Shown here piece after piece: positions 33,696-41,902 of a DNA stretch of 64,000 nucleotides. The position numbers and the translations under genes are program-made. The DNA comes from E44-bin89 sp034409565 (lineage in GTDB: Bacteria > Chloroflexota > Dehalococcoidia > Dehalococcoidales > RBG-16-60-22), in the NCBI GenBank assembly GCA_034409565.1, contig DAOUMS010000015.1, forward strand, positions 73,261-137,260, given 5' to 3'. The notes under the pieces are model-generated. The model had not been told where the DNA came from, searched no databases, and saw only the letters and a list, made by a program, of their open reading frames with translations. Every line of letters starts with the position of its first letter. The stretch's first letter is position 1.

Positions 33696-34889
33696 ATGAG
33701 CAGCCATATATCGCAAGTCGGTAAATCTGAGGCAACACCCAGACCCGCCAGACTTTACTACATCGACTGGCTACGAGTCCTGGCCATGTTCTCGATATTT
33801 TTCTTTCATAATGCCAGGTTCTTTGATTTTGGGGACTGGCACGTTAAGAATGCCGAGACAAATCTCGGCGCGGAGATTTTTATAGATTTCTTTGCCCTCT
33901 GGATGATGCCAATATTCTTTGTCCTCGCCGGAGCGGCCGTATTTTATGCCCTGAAATTCAGGACTGCTGGCGGGTTTGCCAAGGAGAGAACCCTGCGCAT
34001 CCTGATTCCCATAGTTATCCTCGGCTGGTTTATCATGTCCCCACCGCAGGTCTATCTGGAACGGCTGACCCACGGGGACTTTAGCGGAAACCTCTTCCAG
34101 TTCCTTCCTCACTATTTCGACGGCATTTATGGCGTCGGCGGCAATTTTGCCTTCGTGCCCATGCATCTGTGGTTCTTATGGCTCCTCTTCGTCTATTCCC
34201 TGATTTTACTACCACTCTTCTTTCCCGACAAAAGAACCGGAAGGAGCCTCGGCTCCAGGCTGGCCACCCTGTTTGAAAACCCCTGGACTTTAGTTGTCCC
34301 GGTGCTGCTGCTTGCCACGTCGGAAGTGTTTTTAGGCTCTCTTGGCGGCCTTTTATCGTGGGGAGGTGGCTGGAACCACCCTTCATATCTGGTATTCTTT
34401 ATCAGCGGATACCTGATGTTCTCCAACGCACGGATTCAGGAAAAAATAAAGAGATATGCTGTAATCACCCTTATGGCGGCTCTGGTTTTACAGGCCGTGC
34501 ACTATTTTGAGCAGTTTGGAGTCATTAAAATAGATATTCCAGATAGCACACTGGCATATCTCGGAATTGGGATATTTGACACCCTGCGGTCATGGTTATT
34601 TATTATGGCCATACTCGGCTTTGGCAGCCGATATCTTAACTCTAATAACAGATTCCTGGGATATGCCAATGAGGCAGTCTTACCGTTCTATATACTGCAC
34701 CAGACGATAATCCTCATTATCGGTTTCTTCGTTGTCCAGTGGAGCATAGGTATCGCGCCAAAATACTTCATAACTACCACAACTTCATTTATAGCCATAA
34801 TGGCTGTCTATGAGTTTCTGGTCAGGCGTGTAAATGTTCTTCGTTTCTTATTTGGCATGAGGTTAAAGAAGAAAACAACAGCAACATGA
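33696..34889 (+). CDS. Acyltransferase-3 family membrane protein
   Basis: A 397-residue protein with about ten membrane helices. The N-terminal RLYYIDWLRVLAMFSIFFFH, with the conserved Arg and His, and NEAVLPFYILHQTIILIIG near the end are signatures of acyltransferase family 3, which O-acylates sugars, glycans or glucans. The donor and acceptor are unknown. It follows the DUF2807 lipoprotein gene by 23 bases, so a surface-modification transcript is likely. Confidence 0.88.
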   Translation: MSSHISQVGKSEATPRPARLYYIDWLRVLAMFSIFFFHNARFFDFGDWHVKNAETNLGAEIFIDFFALWMMPIFFVLAGAAVFYALKFRTAGGFAKERTLRILIPIVILGWFIMSPPQVYLERLTHGDFSGNLFQFLPHYFDGIYGVGGNFAFVPMHLWFLWLLFVYSLILLPLFFPDKRTGRSLGSRLATLFENPWTLVVPVLLLATSEVFLGSLGGLLSWGGGWNHPSYLVFFISGYLMFSNARIQEKIKRYAVITLMAALVLQAVHYFEQFGVIKIDIPDSTLAYLGIGIFDTLRSWLFIMAILGFGSRYLNSNNRFLGYANEAVLPFYILHQTIILIIGFFVVQWSIGIAPKYFITTTTSFIAIMAVYEFLVRRVNVLRFLFGMRLKKKTTAT

Positions 34890-34920
34890 ATATAGCATCC
34901 TGATATAAGGAGATTAAGAA

Positions 34921-35208
34921 ATGGCAAAACAGTTATCCGAAGAGCAAATCTATGAGGAGGCCACAAAGAGAGTTAAAGCAAAGAGACGCTTCTGGGGTAG
35001 CTTTATCACCTACGCGGTAGTGAATATCATATGCTTCTTTATATGGGCACTTACTGGTGGAGGGTACCCCTGGTTCCTCTGGGTCTTGGGCCCCTGGGGT
35101 ATTGTTATCATATTGCCCCACTATTTGCGTGTCTTTGTCCTTGGCGGGAAATCAGAGAAAAGAGCAATAGAACAAGAGGTTGAGAGGATAAAAAAAGAAC
35201 AGAGTTAG
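34921..35208 (+). CDS. 2TM-domain protein
   Basis: A 95-residue protein with a charged N-terminal helix (EEQIYEEATKRVKAKRRFW), two membrane helices around residues 25-42 and 50-68, and a charged C-terminal helix. This is the 2TM domain pattern, often linked to LytTR or histidine-kinase partners but also found alone. AAGGAG precedes the ATG. No regulator lies beside it; function unknown. Confidence 0.75.
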   Translation: MAKQLSEEQIYEEATKRVKAKRRFWGSFITYAVVNIICFFIWALTGGGYPWFLWVLGPWGIVIILPHYLRVFVLGGKSEKRAIEQEVERIKKEQS

Positions 35209-35280
35209 CCCACTATTCAAAGGCCGTTTTGTTCGAATTATACTCTAAAAAATCTCTATATTTTTAAACGCTGTTACAAC

Positions 35281-35697
35281 CTATTTTCCCAGCTCAAAGG
35301 TCGGGCTGGCGCCCTCGCCGGCGGAGTATTTATCGCCGGGGAAAACCCTGGTTTCGGTCATCCTGACCCGCTTGCCGATAAGCGCTTCCATCGTTGCCTT
35401 TTCCGGGTCCGTGTTAACCAGATTGCCCATAATCCAGGGGCCTTCATCAAGCTCAACCAGCAGGATGATGTAGGGCACCTCGCCCTCACGTCCCTCGGCA
35501 GCAACATTACAGGTGGTAAAGGTCTGTATCCTGCCGGTGCCTTTTAGCTCCAGAACCTCCAGTTCCGGGCTGGCGCAGCTGCGGCACACCATTTTGGGCG
35601 GCACGGTCACCTTGCCGCAGTTATTACACTTCAGTCCCAGCAGTTTTTTCTGCTTCAGCGCTTCGCTGTACTCTTTATAGGTCAGTTTATATTCCAT
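35281..35697 (-). CDS. DUF35 OB-fold/zinc-ribbon thiolase partner
   Basis: A 138-residue protein with CNNCG...CRSC (zinc ribbon, about residues 24-42) and a beta-rich OB-fold half. DUF35 proteins form a complex with SCP-x-type thiolases or HMG-CoA synthase in archaea and some bacteria and channel the acyl-CoA substrate. It lies 29 bases after the thiolase gene on the minus strand, the expected pairing. Confidence 0.88.
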   Translation of the reverse strand: MEYKLTYKEYSEALKQKKLLGLKCNNCGKVTVPPKMVCRSCASPELEVLELKGTGRIQTFTTCNVAAEGREGEVPYIILLVELDEGPWIMGNLVNTDPEKATMEALIGKRVRMTETRVFPGDKYSAGEGASPTFELGK

Positions 35698-35726
35698 CCT
35701 TGCCTCCAGGTATAAAACACCTTTTA

Positions 35727-36905
35727 TTACCAGCCCCGCTGCAGAATCATGTTGACCAGGGTGCAGCCATCCCCGCCCAGGGTATCGGTCATGCCGGTTT
35801 TGGCCCCTTCCACCTGACGCTCCGGCGCCACCTCCCCCCGGAACTGCTTGGTTATCTCGTAGACCTGCCCGGCACCGGTGGCACCGATGGGATGGCCCTT
35901 TGCCTTCAGGCCGCCGGAAAGATTGATGGCGACCCTACCGCCAATGCCAGCCTCGCCTTTCATCCAGGCCTCACCAGAGGTACCAAAATCGAAAAAGCCG
36001 AGGCTTTCCGCGGCAATCAGGCTGGCAATACTGAAACAATCGTGCAGCTCGCAGACATCGATATCCTCCGGTCTGAGTCCGGCCATGTCATACGCCTGCT
36101 TCGCCGAGATTTCTCTGGCCCTGAGCCTGGGGAGGTAATCCTGCTGGCTGGCCATAGGCCCGTTTGAGGCCTGTCCCACCCCGGTAATGAACACCGGCTT
36201 ACTGGTCAGTTTTTTGGCCGCCTCTTCCGACGCCAGCACGAGGGAGGCGGCACCATCGGAAAACGGGCAGCAGTCATGCAGCTGCAGTGGCGTGCTCACC
36301 ATGAAGGAACTCAAAACCGCCTCCATGGTCACTTCCTTGCGCAGGTGTGCCTGAGGGTTGAACATACCGTACCTGTACGACTGCACGGACACGGTAGCCA
36401 GCTGCTCCTTCAGCCTGAGCAGTGGTACGTTATATTTCGCCGCGTACAGGTGGGCCAGCATGGCGAAAACCGCCGGGAAGGTGATACCAGAAGGGAACTC
36501 GTAGCGCGAGTCGCTGAACATGGCAAAGGTGCGCGTGGCCAACGGCGTTCCCATGGTGGCCGCCCTCTCCACGCCACCGGCCAGGACCACATCGTAGAAA
36601 CCGGAAGCCACCCACATCCAGGCATCGCGTACCGCCATACTTGCCGAGGCACAGGCACCTTCATATCGATTGGCCGGCACATTGAAGCAGCCGATGTTTT
36701 CGGCGGCAAAGGCCTGCATCGAGCCCTGTCCTTCGGAAAAATCCCCCAGCACGTTGCCCAGGAAAAGGGCCTGAATATCCTTTGGTTTCAGGTTTGATTC
36801 CGCGAGGGCATCGGCAGTAGCTTCGGCAAAAAGCTCAACGCTGGTCTTTTCCTGCGGACCGCTGAACTTGGTTTCTCCCACGCCGACTACGGCTACTTTA
36901 CGCAT
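35727..36905 (-). CDS. Thiolase, SCP-x / acetyl-CoA acetyltransferase-like
   Basis: Thiolase-fold enzyme that cleaves or forms 3-ketoacyl-CoA. The 392 residues have nucleophile Cys85 in RYEGACASAS, ELHDCFSIA and the GHPIGATGAGQ motif near the end. SCP-x-type thiolases act on longer or branched acyl chains. It precedes the DUF35 partner gene. With the acyl-CoA dehydrogenase/ETF operon it supports fatty-acid or similar acyl-CoA oxidation. The start follows AGGAGGA. Confidence 0.9.
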   Translation of the reverse strand: MRKVAVVGVGETKFSGPQEKTSVELFAEATADALAESNLKPKDIQALFLGNVLGDFSEGQGSMQAFAAENIGCFNVPANRYEGACASASMAVRDAWMWVASGFYDVVLAGGVERAATMGTPLATRTFAMFSDSRYEFPSGITFPAVFAMLAHLYAAKYNVPLLRLKEQLATVSVQSYRYGMFNPQAHLRKEVTMEAVLSSFMVSTPLQLHDCCPFSDGAASLVLASEEAAKKLTSKPVFITGVGQASNGPMASQQDYLPRLRAREISAKQAYDMAGLRPEDIDVCELHDCFSIASLIAAESLGFFDFGTSGEAWMKGEAGIGGRVAINLSGGLKAKGHPIGATGAGQVYEITKQFRGEVAPERQVEGAKTGMTDTLGGDGCTLVNMILQRGW

Positions 36906-36974
36906 ATTTTCCTCCTGTGCAGAATATCAATCTCATATAATTAACTTACAATATTACCATTATGCCGTCAAACG

Positions 36975-39023
36975 TCAGGACATAGCCTGCAGTAACAGCT
37001 CCGCGATGTCCATCGCCCTGACCGATTCCTGGGCCTGTTTGGTCTGTATCCCGTCCTCAAACATCTGCAAACAGTAAGGACAGGCGGTGGCAATTATTTC
37101 CGCCCCAGTTGTCAGTGCCTGCTCGGTGCGCATCTCATTGATGCGCTCGCCTGCCTTCTGTTCTTCCAACCAGAGATGCCCGCCACCAGCACCGCAACAG
37201 AAGCTATATTCCATATTTCGCCCCATCTCCACCAACTTCACGCCATTAAGACGATGCAGAACCTGCCGCGGGGCATCGTAGATACCGTTGTAACGTCCCA
37301 GGTAGCACGAGTCATGGTAGGTGACCCGGCTAGTCATCCCCTTGATGCCTCCCAGTTTACCCTCTTTGATAAGGCTGGCAATCATCTCGCTGTGATGGAC
37401 AACCTCAAAATTGCCGCCAAACTGCGGGTACTCGTGCTTCAGCGTGTGGTAACAGTGGGGACAGCCGGTGACTATCTTTTTAATGCCATAGTTATGCCAC
37501 AGTTCGATGTTCTGCTGCGCCTGCATCTGGAATAAATATTCATTACCCAGACGCCGTGCCGGGTCGCCGCAGCACGTTTCTTCCGTACCCAGAATACCAA
37601 AGTTAATCCCGGCCATTTTTAATATTCTGGCGATAGCCTGAGCCACGCGGGTACTTCTTTCCTCCAGCGCCTCGGTGCAGCCGACCCATAACAGCACGTC
37701 AACGTCGCTATCGTCAGCCAGCGTTTTGACCTCAAGCCCTTCTGCCCAATCAGTGCGGCTCAGGGTCGTTCCCCGCCACGGGTGGCCCCGGGTCTCCAGG
37801 CATTTCAGGGCGCCCTCACCGGTCTCGGGAATGGATGCCCGCTCCATCACCAGACTGCGCCTCATTTCAATGAGTTTGACCATTGGCTCAATGTATACCG
37901 GGCAGACCTCTTGGCAGGCGTAGCAGGTAGTGCAGTTCCAGATTTCATCTTCATTTATCACCTCACCAATCATCCGCCCGTTATCTTCCGTATTTGCCTC
38001 TTCTGCCTTCCGTTTCAGCAGCACCGGTGCCCGCTCCAGCAAATGCCCCTTCAAATCCTGGATTACCTTTTTGGGACTCAGCGGTTTGCCGCTCAAATAG
38101 GCGGGACAGCTGTCCTGGCAGCGCCCGCAGCGCGTGCAGGCATCAAGGTCCAGAAGGTGTTTCCAGGTGAAATTCTGGATGCGGTCGACGCCGAAGGTCT
38201 CCGCTTTCTCCATATCAATCGTCGCCAGGGCACCACGCGGCCCCAGGTTGCGGAAAAAGACGTTAATCGGGGAAATAATGATGTGCCATAACCGGTTCCA
38301 GGCCAGCGAGACATAAATTATGGTGCCAATGGCCAGCACGGCATGAAACCACCAGCTAATCTGGTGCCACAGAAGCAGGGTCGATTGTCCCAGTCCACTC
38401 AAGCCCAGAGCGATGAGGTAACCACCGGGCGACCACGGTGCCCAGTCGGGGTGAGTCTGCAATTCAGTAGCGGCCATACGCAACCCTTCCACCACAAAGC
38501 CGCTGACCGCCAGAACGAGAAGCAGCAGCAGGGCCACCAAGTCCTCCGTCCGGTTGTCCAGTCGGTCCGGCTTCTGCAGGTAGCGCCGGTACAGGGCCAT
38601 AATGATACCAATGATGAGCAATATGCCAAAAATATCGAGCAACAGTGAAAGACCAAGATAAACGCCGCCATGCAGAAAGTCATAAAGGTAATGGCTCGCG
38701 GCTACCAGCACCGTCCCGATAAACAGGACGAGGCAGCCGGCAAAAATAAAGAAGTGAATGATTCCCGGATATAGTTCCTTAAAGCGCCGCCCTCTGGTCA
38801 CACCGAAGAACTTGCCGTGCAGCAGGAGGTGAAATACCTTGTATTTGAAAAATGCCCGTATCCTTTTTCCCAGAGGATGAAGGCGGTCATCGGGCTGGCC
38901 GAGGTACCAGAGCCTGACCCGGCGGTAGAAGGCGTAAATGAAAATGCCGACCGCCACCGCGGCCAGCACATCGATAATAACGCCTAATGGTATGTTCCAG
39001 AATACCTCCCGGGTTGGCTCCAT
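36975..39023 (-). CDS. Cytochrome b / Fe-S oxidoreductase, candidate ETF:quinone oxidoreductase
   Basis: A fused membrane enzyme of 682 residues. About 1-280 form five or six helices like the NarI/HdrE cytochrome b subunit; two [4Fe-4S] motifs follow (Cys296/299/302/306 and Cys364/367/370/374); the C-terminal half has CCG domains (LETRG...CC, CYLGRY, SFCCGAGGGHLW) as in HdrD. Proteins of this layout carry electrons from EtfAB to menaquinone. The ATG at 39023 after AGGAG is chosen over a longer frame from 39107 that overlaps the next gene. It is 69 bases from the thiolase gene. Confidence 0.85.
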   Translation of the reverse strand: MEPTREVFWNIPLGVIIDVLAAVAVGIFIYAFYRRVRLWYLGQPDDRLHPLGKRIRAFFKYKVFHLLLHGKFFGVTRGRRFKELYPGIIHFFIFAGCLVLFIGTVLVAASHYLYDFLHGGVYLGLSLLLDIFGILLIIGIIMALYRRYLQKPDRLDNRTEDLVALLLLLVLAVSGFVVEGLRMAATELQTHPDWAPWSPGGYLIALGLSGLGQSTLLLWHQISWWFHAVLAIGTIIYVSLAWNRLWHIIISPINVFFRNLGPRGALATIDMEKAETFGVDRIQNFTWKHLLDLDACTRCGRCQDSCPAYLSGKPLSPKKVIQDLKGHLLERAPVLLKRKAEEANTEDNGRMIGEVINEDEIWNCTTCYACQEVCPVYIEPMVKLIEMRRSLVMERASIPETGEGALKCLETRGHPWRGTTLSRTDWAEGLEVKTLADDSDVDVLLWVGCTEALEERSTRVAQAIARILKMAGINFGILGTEETCCGDPARRLGNEYLFQMQAQQNIELWHNYGIKKIVTGCPHCYHTLKHEYPQFGGNFEVVHHSEMIASLIKEGKLGGIKGMTSRVTYHDSCYLGRYNGIYDAPRQVLHRLNGVKLVEMGRNMEYSFCCGAGGGHLWLEEQKAGERINEMRTEQALTTGAEIIATACPYCLQMFEDGIQTKQAQESVRAMDIAELLLQAMS

Positions 39024-39048
39024 AAATACTCCTAAAGTAAAAAAATAT

Positions 39049-39537
39049 CTATCCGCGCAGACGGGAAACGGCCACGAAAACACCGAGCGCCAGCGATATG
39101 ATGTCAAAAACTATATGAAAAACACCGAAAGGAAGGCCAAAGAACAGAAGGACACTGACCAGATAACTGATAATCACGCCTGCTCCGGCTACCGCCGCCA
39201 GCCCCCACCCGCGCTTCCGGTTAACTGCCAGGCTGACCACCTCACCAATGGCGTAGCCGACGCCGGCACCGAGCAGCAGGTTCAGGTAGAAGAAAGGGAT
39301 GAAGGAATTCGCCAGCCCCCAGAGCACGCCAGTGACCAGTGCCATACCCAGGGCAGTACCGACCGCTCGCAGGTAATACAGGCTGGAGACACGGTAAGTT
39401 GGCAGTTTATACAGCCGGGCACATTCCGGGCACCGGGCTCCTACCGGCGTCTGCACCATGCACTTGGGGCATATCGGCTTACCGCATTTACCGCATTTCA
39501 GGTTCGTTTCCACTCTGGGATGAGTCGCACACTTCAT
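39049..39537 (-). CDS. B-box-type zinc and membrane protein
   Basis: A 162-residue protein with an N-terminal zinc module (CATHPRVETNLKCGKC...CPKC...CPEC, about residues 3-39) and four membrane helices. This layout is seen in rhomboid-like and DUF-type proteins, but no rhomboid serine/His is visible, so it is probably not a protease. Its ATG overlaps the plsY stop (TGATG), suggesting coupled translation. Function unknown. Confidence 0.65.
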   Translation of the reverse strand: MKCATHPRVETNLKCGKCGKPICPKCMVQTPVGARCPECARLYKLPTYRVSSLYYLRAVGTALGMALVTGVLWGLANSFIPFFYLNLLLGAGVGYAIGEVVSLAVNRKRGWGLAAVAGAGVIISYLVSVLLFFGLPFGVFHIVFDIISLALGVFVAVSRLRG

Positions 39538-40247
39538 CAGTCAAGCCCGTCACTTAATTCTTCCATATCCTTTGCTTTGAAGGGGAGCCGGTACATCCAG
39601 ACTTTGCGGTCCATTATATCCCGGTCGAAAAGCAGGCGGTTCAGCAGCACCCTTTTCTTGCTGATTTTGGTTGCCTCCGCCACCCTTGGCGCCACCAGGC
39701 GCTTCAGCACAACTATCAGAAAAAAGGCCAGGAACCCCAGCGCCGTCGCCGCTGGCTCGTAAATGGCCCCAACGATGGGCAATGAGGTAACACCGGCCAG
39801 CACCGGCAGCGGGGAGCTTCGTAGCAGGACAGAGCCAAAGACAACGCAGGACAGACAGGCGATTGTCGGCCAGGGCGTTACTTCACGGAGAAAAGGGAGA
39901 ACAAGGACAATCCCCATGGTGGTACCAATGCCCCGGCCACCACCGAATCGGAGAAAAACGGACCAGTTGTGCCCAGCGACCGCCGCCGCACCCACCGCCA
40001 GCTGCTGGACCACGCTCAGCCCCAGGCTCTGCGCCGCCCAGACCATCACCACCCCTTTGCTCAGGTCGAAAAGCCCCACTGGCAAACCTAGTTTCCAGGA
40101 AGTCATTCGCCAGAGGTTGCCACCGCCAATCTGACCCGTGCCGTACTGCCTGATGTCTATGCCACGGGCTAGTTTGGCCGCCAGGTACGCAGCAGGAACT
40201 GACCCCAGAAGGTAGGCTGCAACTGTTAAGGCGAACCAGATAGCCAT
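39537..40247 (-). CDS. plsY: Glycerol-3-phosphate acyltransferase PlsY-like
   Basis: Membrane enzyme that transfers acyl from acyl-phosphate to glycerol-3-phosphate. The 236 residues have LLGSVPAAYL and GHNWSVFLRFGGGRGIGTTMG, both PlsY motifs. The usual GSGNxGxxN motif reads GTGQIGGGN, a variant that may alter binding. The C-terminal 40 residues extend beyond the compact family. It lies 21 bases after the PHP gene on the minus strand. No plsX, which makes the donor, is in the window. Confidence 0.8.
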   Translation of the reverse strand: MAIWFALTVAAYLLGSVPAAYLAAKLARGIDIRQYGTGQIGGGNLWRMTSWKLGLPVGLFDLSKGVVMVWAAQSLGLSVVQQLAVGAAAVAGHNWSVFLRFGGGRGIGTTMGIVLVLPFLREVTPWPTIACLSCVVFGSVLLRSSPLPVLAGVTSLPIVGAIYEPAATALGFLAFFLIVVLKRLVAPRVAEATKISKKRVLLNRLLFDRDIMDRKVWMYRLPFKAKDMEELSDGLD

Positions 40248-40268
40248 AGGCTCTCCTGCCGTAATAAC

Positions 40269-41123
40269 TTACTTTAAATAGGCTAACTTTACCATTTTTG
40301 GCTCGGCCTTCGCAATCAGCTTGTTTACCACCGTCACGGGTACTTCCACCCCACCCATCAGAGTCTCCCGACTCTCATCCAGGCCGTGATAATCACTGCC
40401 GCCGGTAACAATCAGCCCGTGGTTTTTCGCCAGGGCAATGAGGGTGCCAATATCCTCGCTGGTATAGCCGTTATAATAGGCTTCAAGGCCTGCCAGCCCG
40501 GCGGTTTTCAGTTCCACAATCAGCGCCTCCGGTTCCGGGACGGTAAACGGGTGCGCCATCACGGCCACGCCACGACTGCGGACAATCAGCTTTACCGCCT
40601 CCGCCGGAGTCATCTTCTCCCGCTCTACATAGGCCGGGCCATCGCGCGCAATATATTTATCAAAGGCTTCCTTTATGGCACTGATATATCCTTCCTCTAG
40701 CATAGCCCGCGCGATATGGGGACGGCCAACGGAACCGCTGCCGGCGATTTCCCGGACACGCTCCCAGCTTATGTGGATGCCGAGGTCAGCAAGCTTGGCC
40801 ACCATGCCCTGCGCCCGCCCTTCCCGCGAGTTGCGAAACCGCTCCAAAACAGCGGTAAACTCCTCGCTGGCGTAATCAATGAAATAGCCGAGGATATGGA
40901 CTTCACCCGTGGGAACGTCTGTGCTGACTTCCACGGCGGGGATAAACTGAAGCTGGTTTAGCTTCCGCGCTTCCTCAAGGGCCGGCGCTATCCCGTCAAT
41001 AGAATCGTGGTCGGCCAGGGCAATGGCCTCCAGGTCGAGCCCCGCCGCCTTGCGGACAATTTCCTGTGGACTATACCTTCCGTCCGAGGCAGTGGAATGA
41101 ATGTGCAAGTCAACCTTGCTCAC
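40269..41123 (-). CDS. PHP-domain phosphoesterase (RNase AM/YciV-like)
   Basis: Trinuclear-metal phosphoesterase of 284 residues. DLHIHSTASDG at the N-terminus, LADHDSIDG, a conserved Glu-Val pair (PAVEVST), MAHPFT and GSDYHG supply the usual His/Asp ligands. Related proteins are 5' to 3' exonucleases or nucleoside 3',5'-bisphosphate phosphatases. Its GTG start overlaps the ymdB-type stop by four bases (GTGA), and rny lies just upstream, fitting an RNA-turnover group. Confidence 0.88.
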   Translation of the reverse strand: MSKVDLHIHSTASDGRYSPQEIVRKAAGLDLEAIALADHDSIDGIAPALEEARKLNQLQFIPAVEVSTDVPTGEVHILGYFIDYASEEFTAVLERFRNSREGRAQGMVAKLADLGIHISWERVREIAGSGSVGRPHIARAMLEEGYISAIKEAFDKYIARDGPAYVEREKMTPAEAVKLIVRSRGVAVMAHPFTVPEPEALIVELKTAGLAGLEAYYNGYTSEDIGTLIALAKNHGLIVTGGSDYHGLDESRETLMGGVEVPVTVVNKLIAKAEPKMVKLAYLK

Positions 41124-41893
41124 GGCCTCTCCAGCTGCCGACAGATGCGTTCAATAGTGACTGCCCGGCCACTGTCCTCGTCCACGTCAACCAGAACGGA
41201 GTTGAAAACCGGTTTCCCCTTTCCCACCGAAAGATGATGGGGCATCCCGGTGAGAAAACGCTTAATAACCGAGTCCACGTCATCACCGATAATGGAATCG
41301 GTCGGCCCGGTCATGCCGATGTCAGTTACGTAAGCGGTGCCCTGGGGCAGTATTTGCGCATCAATGGTACCGACATGGGTGTGGGTACCCAGAACGGCAC
41401 TCACCCTGCCGTCCAGATACCTTCCCATGGCCATTTTCTCCGAGGTTGCCTCAGCATGAAAATCAACGATGACCACCGGCGGCCTGTCTTTCACCTCATC
41501 AAGCAGTGCGTCCATCGCCCGGAAGGGACAATCAATGTCATTCATAAATGTCCGCCCCATCAGGTTGACCACCATCACCTGGCCGGTGATGAGGTAGCCC
41601 CTCCCCGGTACCCCCGGTGGATAGTTCAGCGGGCGCAGAATGGGCATTTCGCTGTCCAGATTGGGGATGATATCCTTCTGCGCCCAGATATGATTCCCTG
41701 AGGTGAGTACATGAACTCCAGCCTCAATAAACTCCCGGGCTATGTCTGTGGTCAGCCCGAAACCACCGGCAGCATTTTCGGCATTGGCGATGACTAAATC
41801 CAGCCGGTACTCGCGACGCAACTGTGGCAGGACCTCGTACACTGCCTGTCTGCCAGGCTGGCCGACAACATCACCGATTACCAGTACAAACAT
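41120..41893 (-). CDS. ymdB: YmdB-type metallophosphoesterase (TIGR00282)
   Basis: A 257-residue calcineurin-like phosphoesterase. GDVVGQPGR (Asp ligand), NAENAAGG (Asn), TSGNHIWAQ (His) and DFHAEATSE match the family, whose characterised member hydrolyses 2',3'-cyclic nucleotides and affects gene expression. In Firmicutes the gene follows rny, exactly as here, so it is likely coupled to RNase Y function. Confidence 0.9.
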   Translation of the reverse strand: MFVLVIGDVVGQPGRQAVYEVLPQLRREYRLDLVIANAENAAGGFGLTTDIAREFIEAGVHVLTSGNHIWAQKDIIPNLDSEMPILRPLNYPPGVPGRGYLITGQVMVVNLMGRTFMNDIDCPFRAMDALLDEVKDRPPVVIVDFHAEATSEKMAMGRYLDGRVSAVLGTHTHVGTIDAQILPQGTAYVTDIGMTGPTDSIIGDDVDSVIKRFLTGMPHHLSVGKGKPVFNSVLVDVDEDSGRAVTIERICRQLERP

Positions 41894-41902
41894 CTATACC
41901 CT

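Noticed and set aside
39024..39107. 28-residue N-terminal extension of the Fe-S oxidoreductase
   Set aside because: It overlaps the neighbouring zinc/membrane protein gene, and AGGAG precedes the ATG at 39023.
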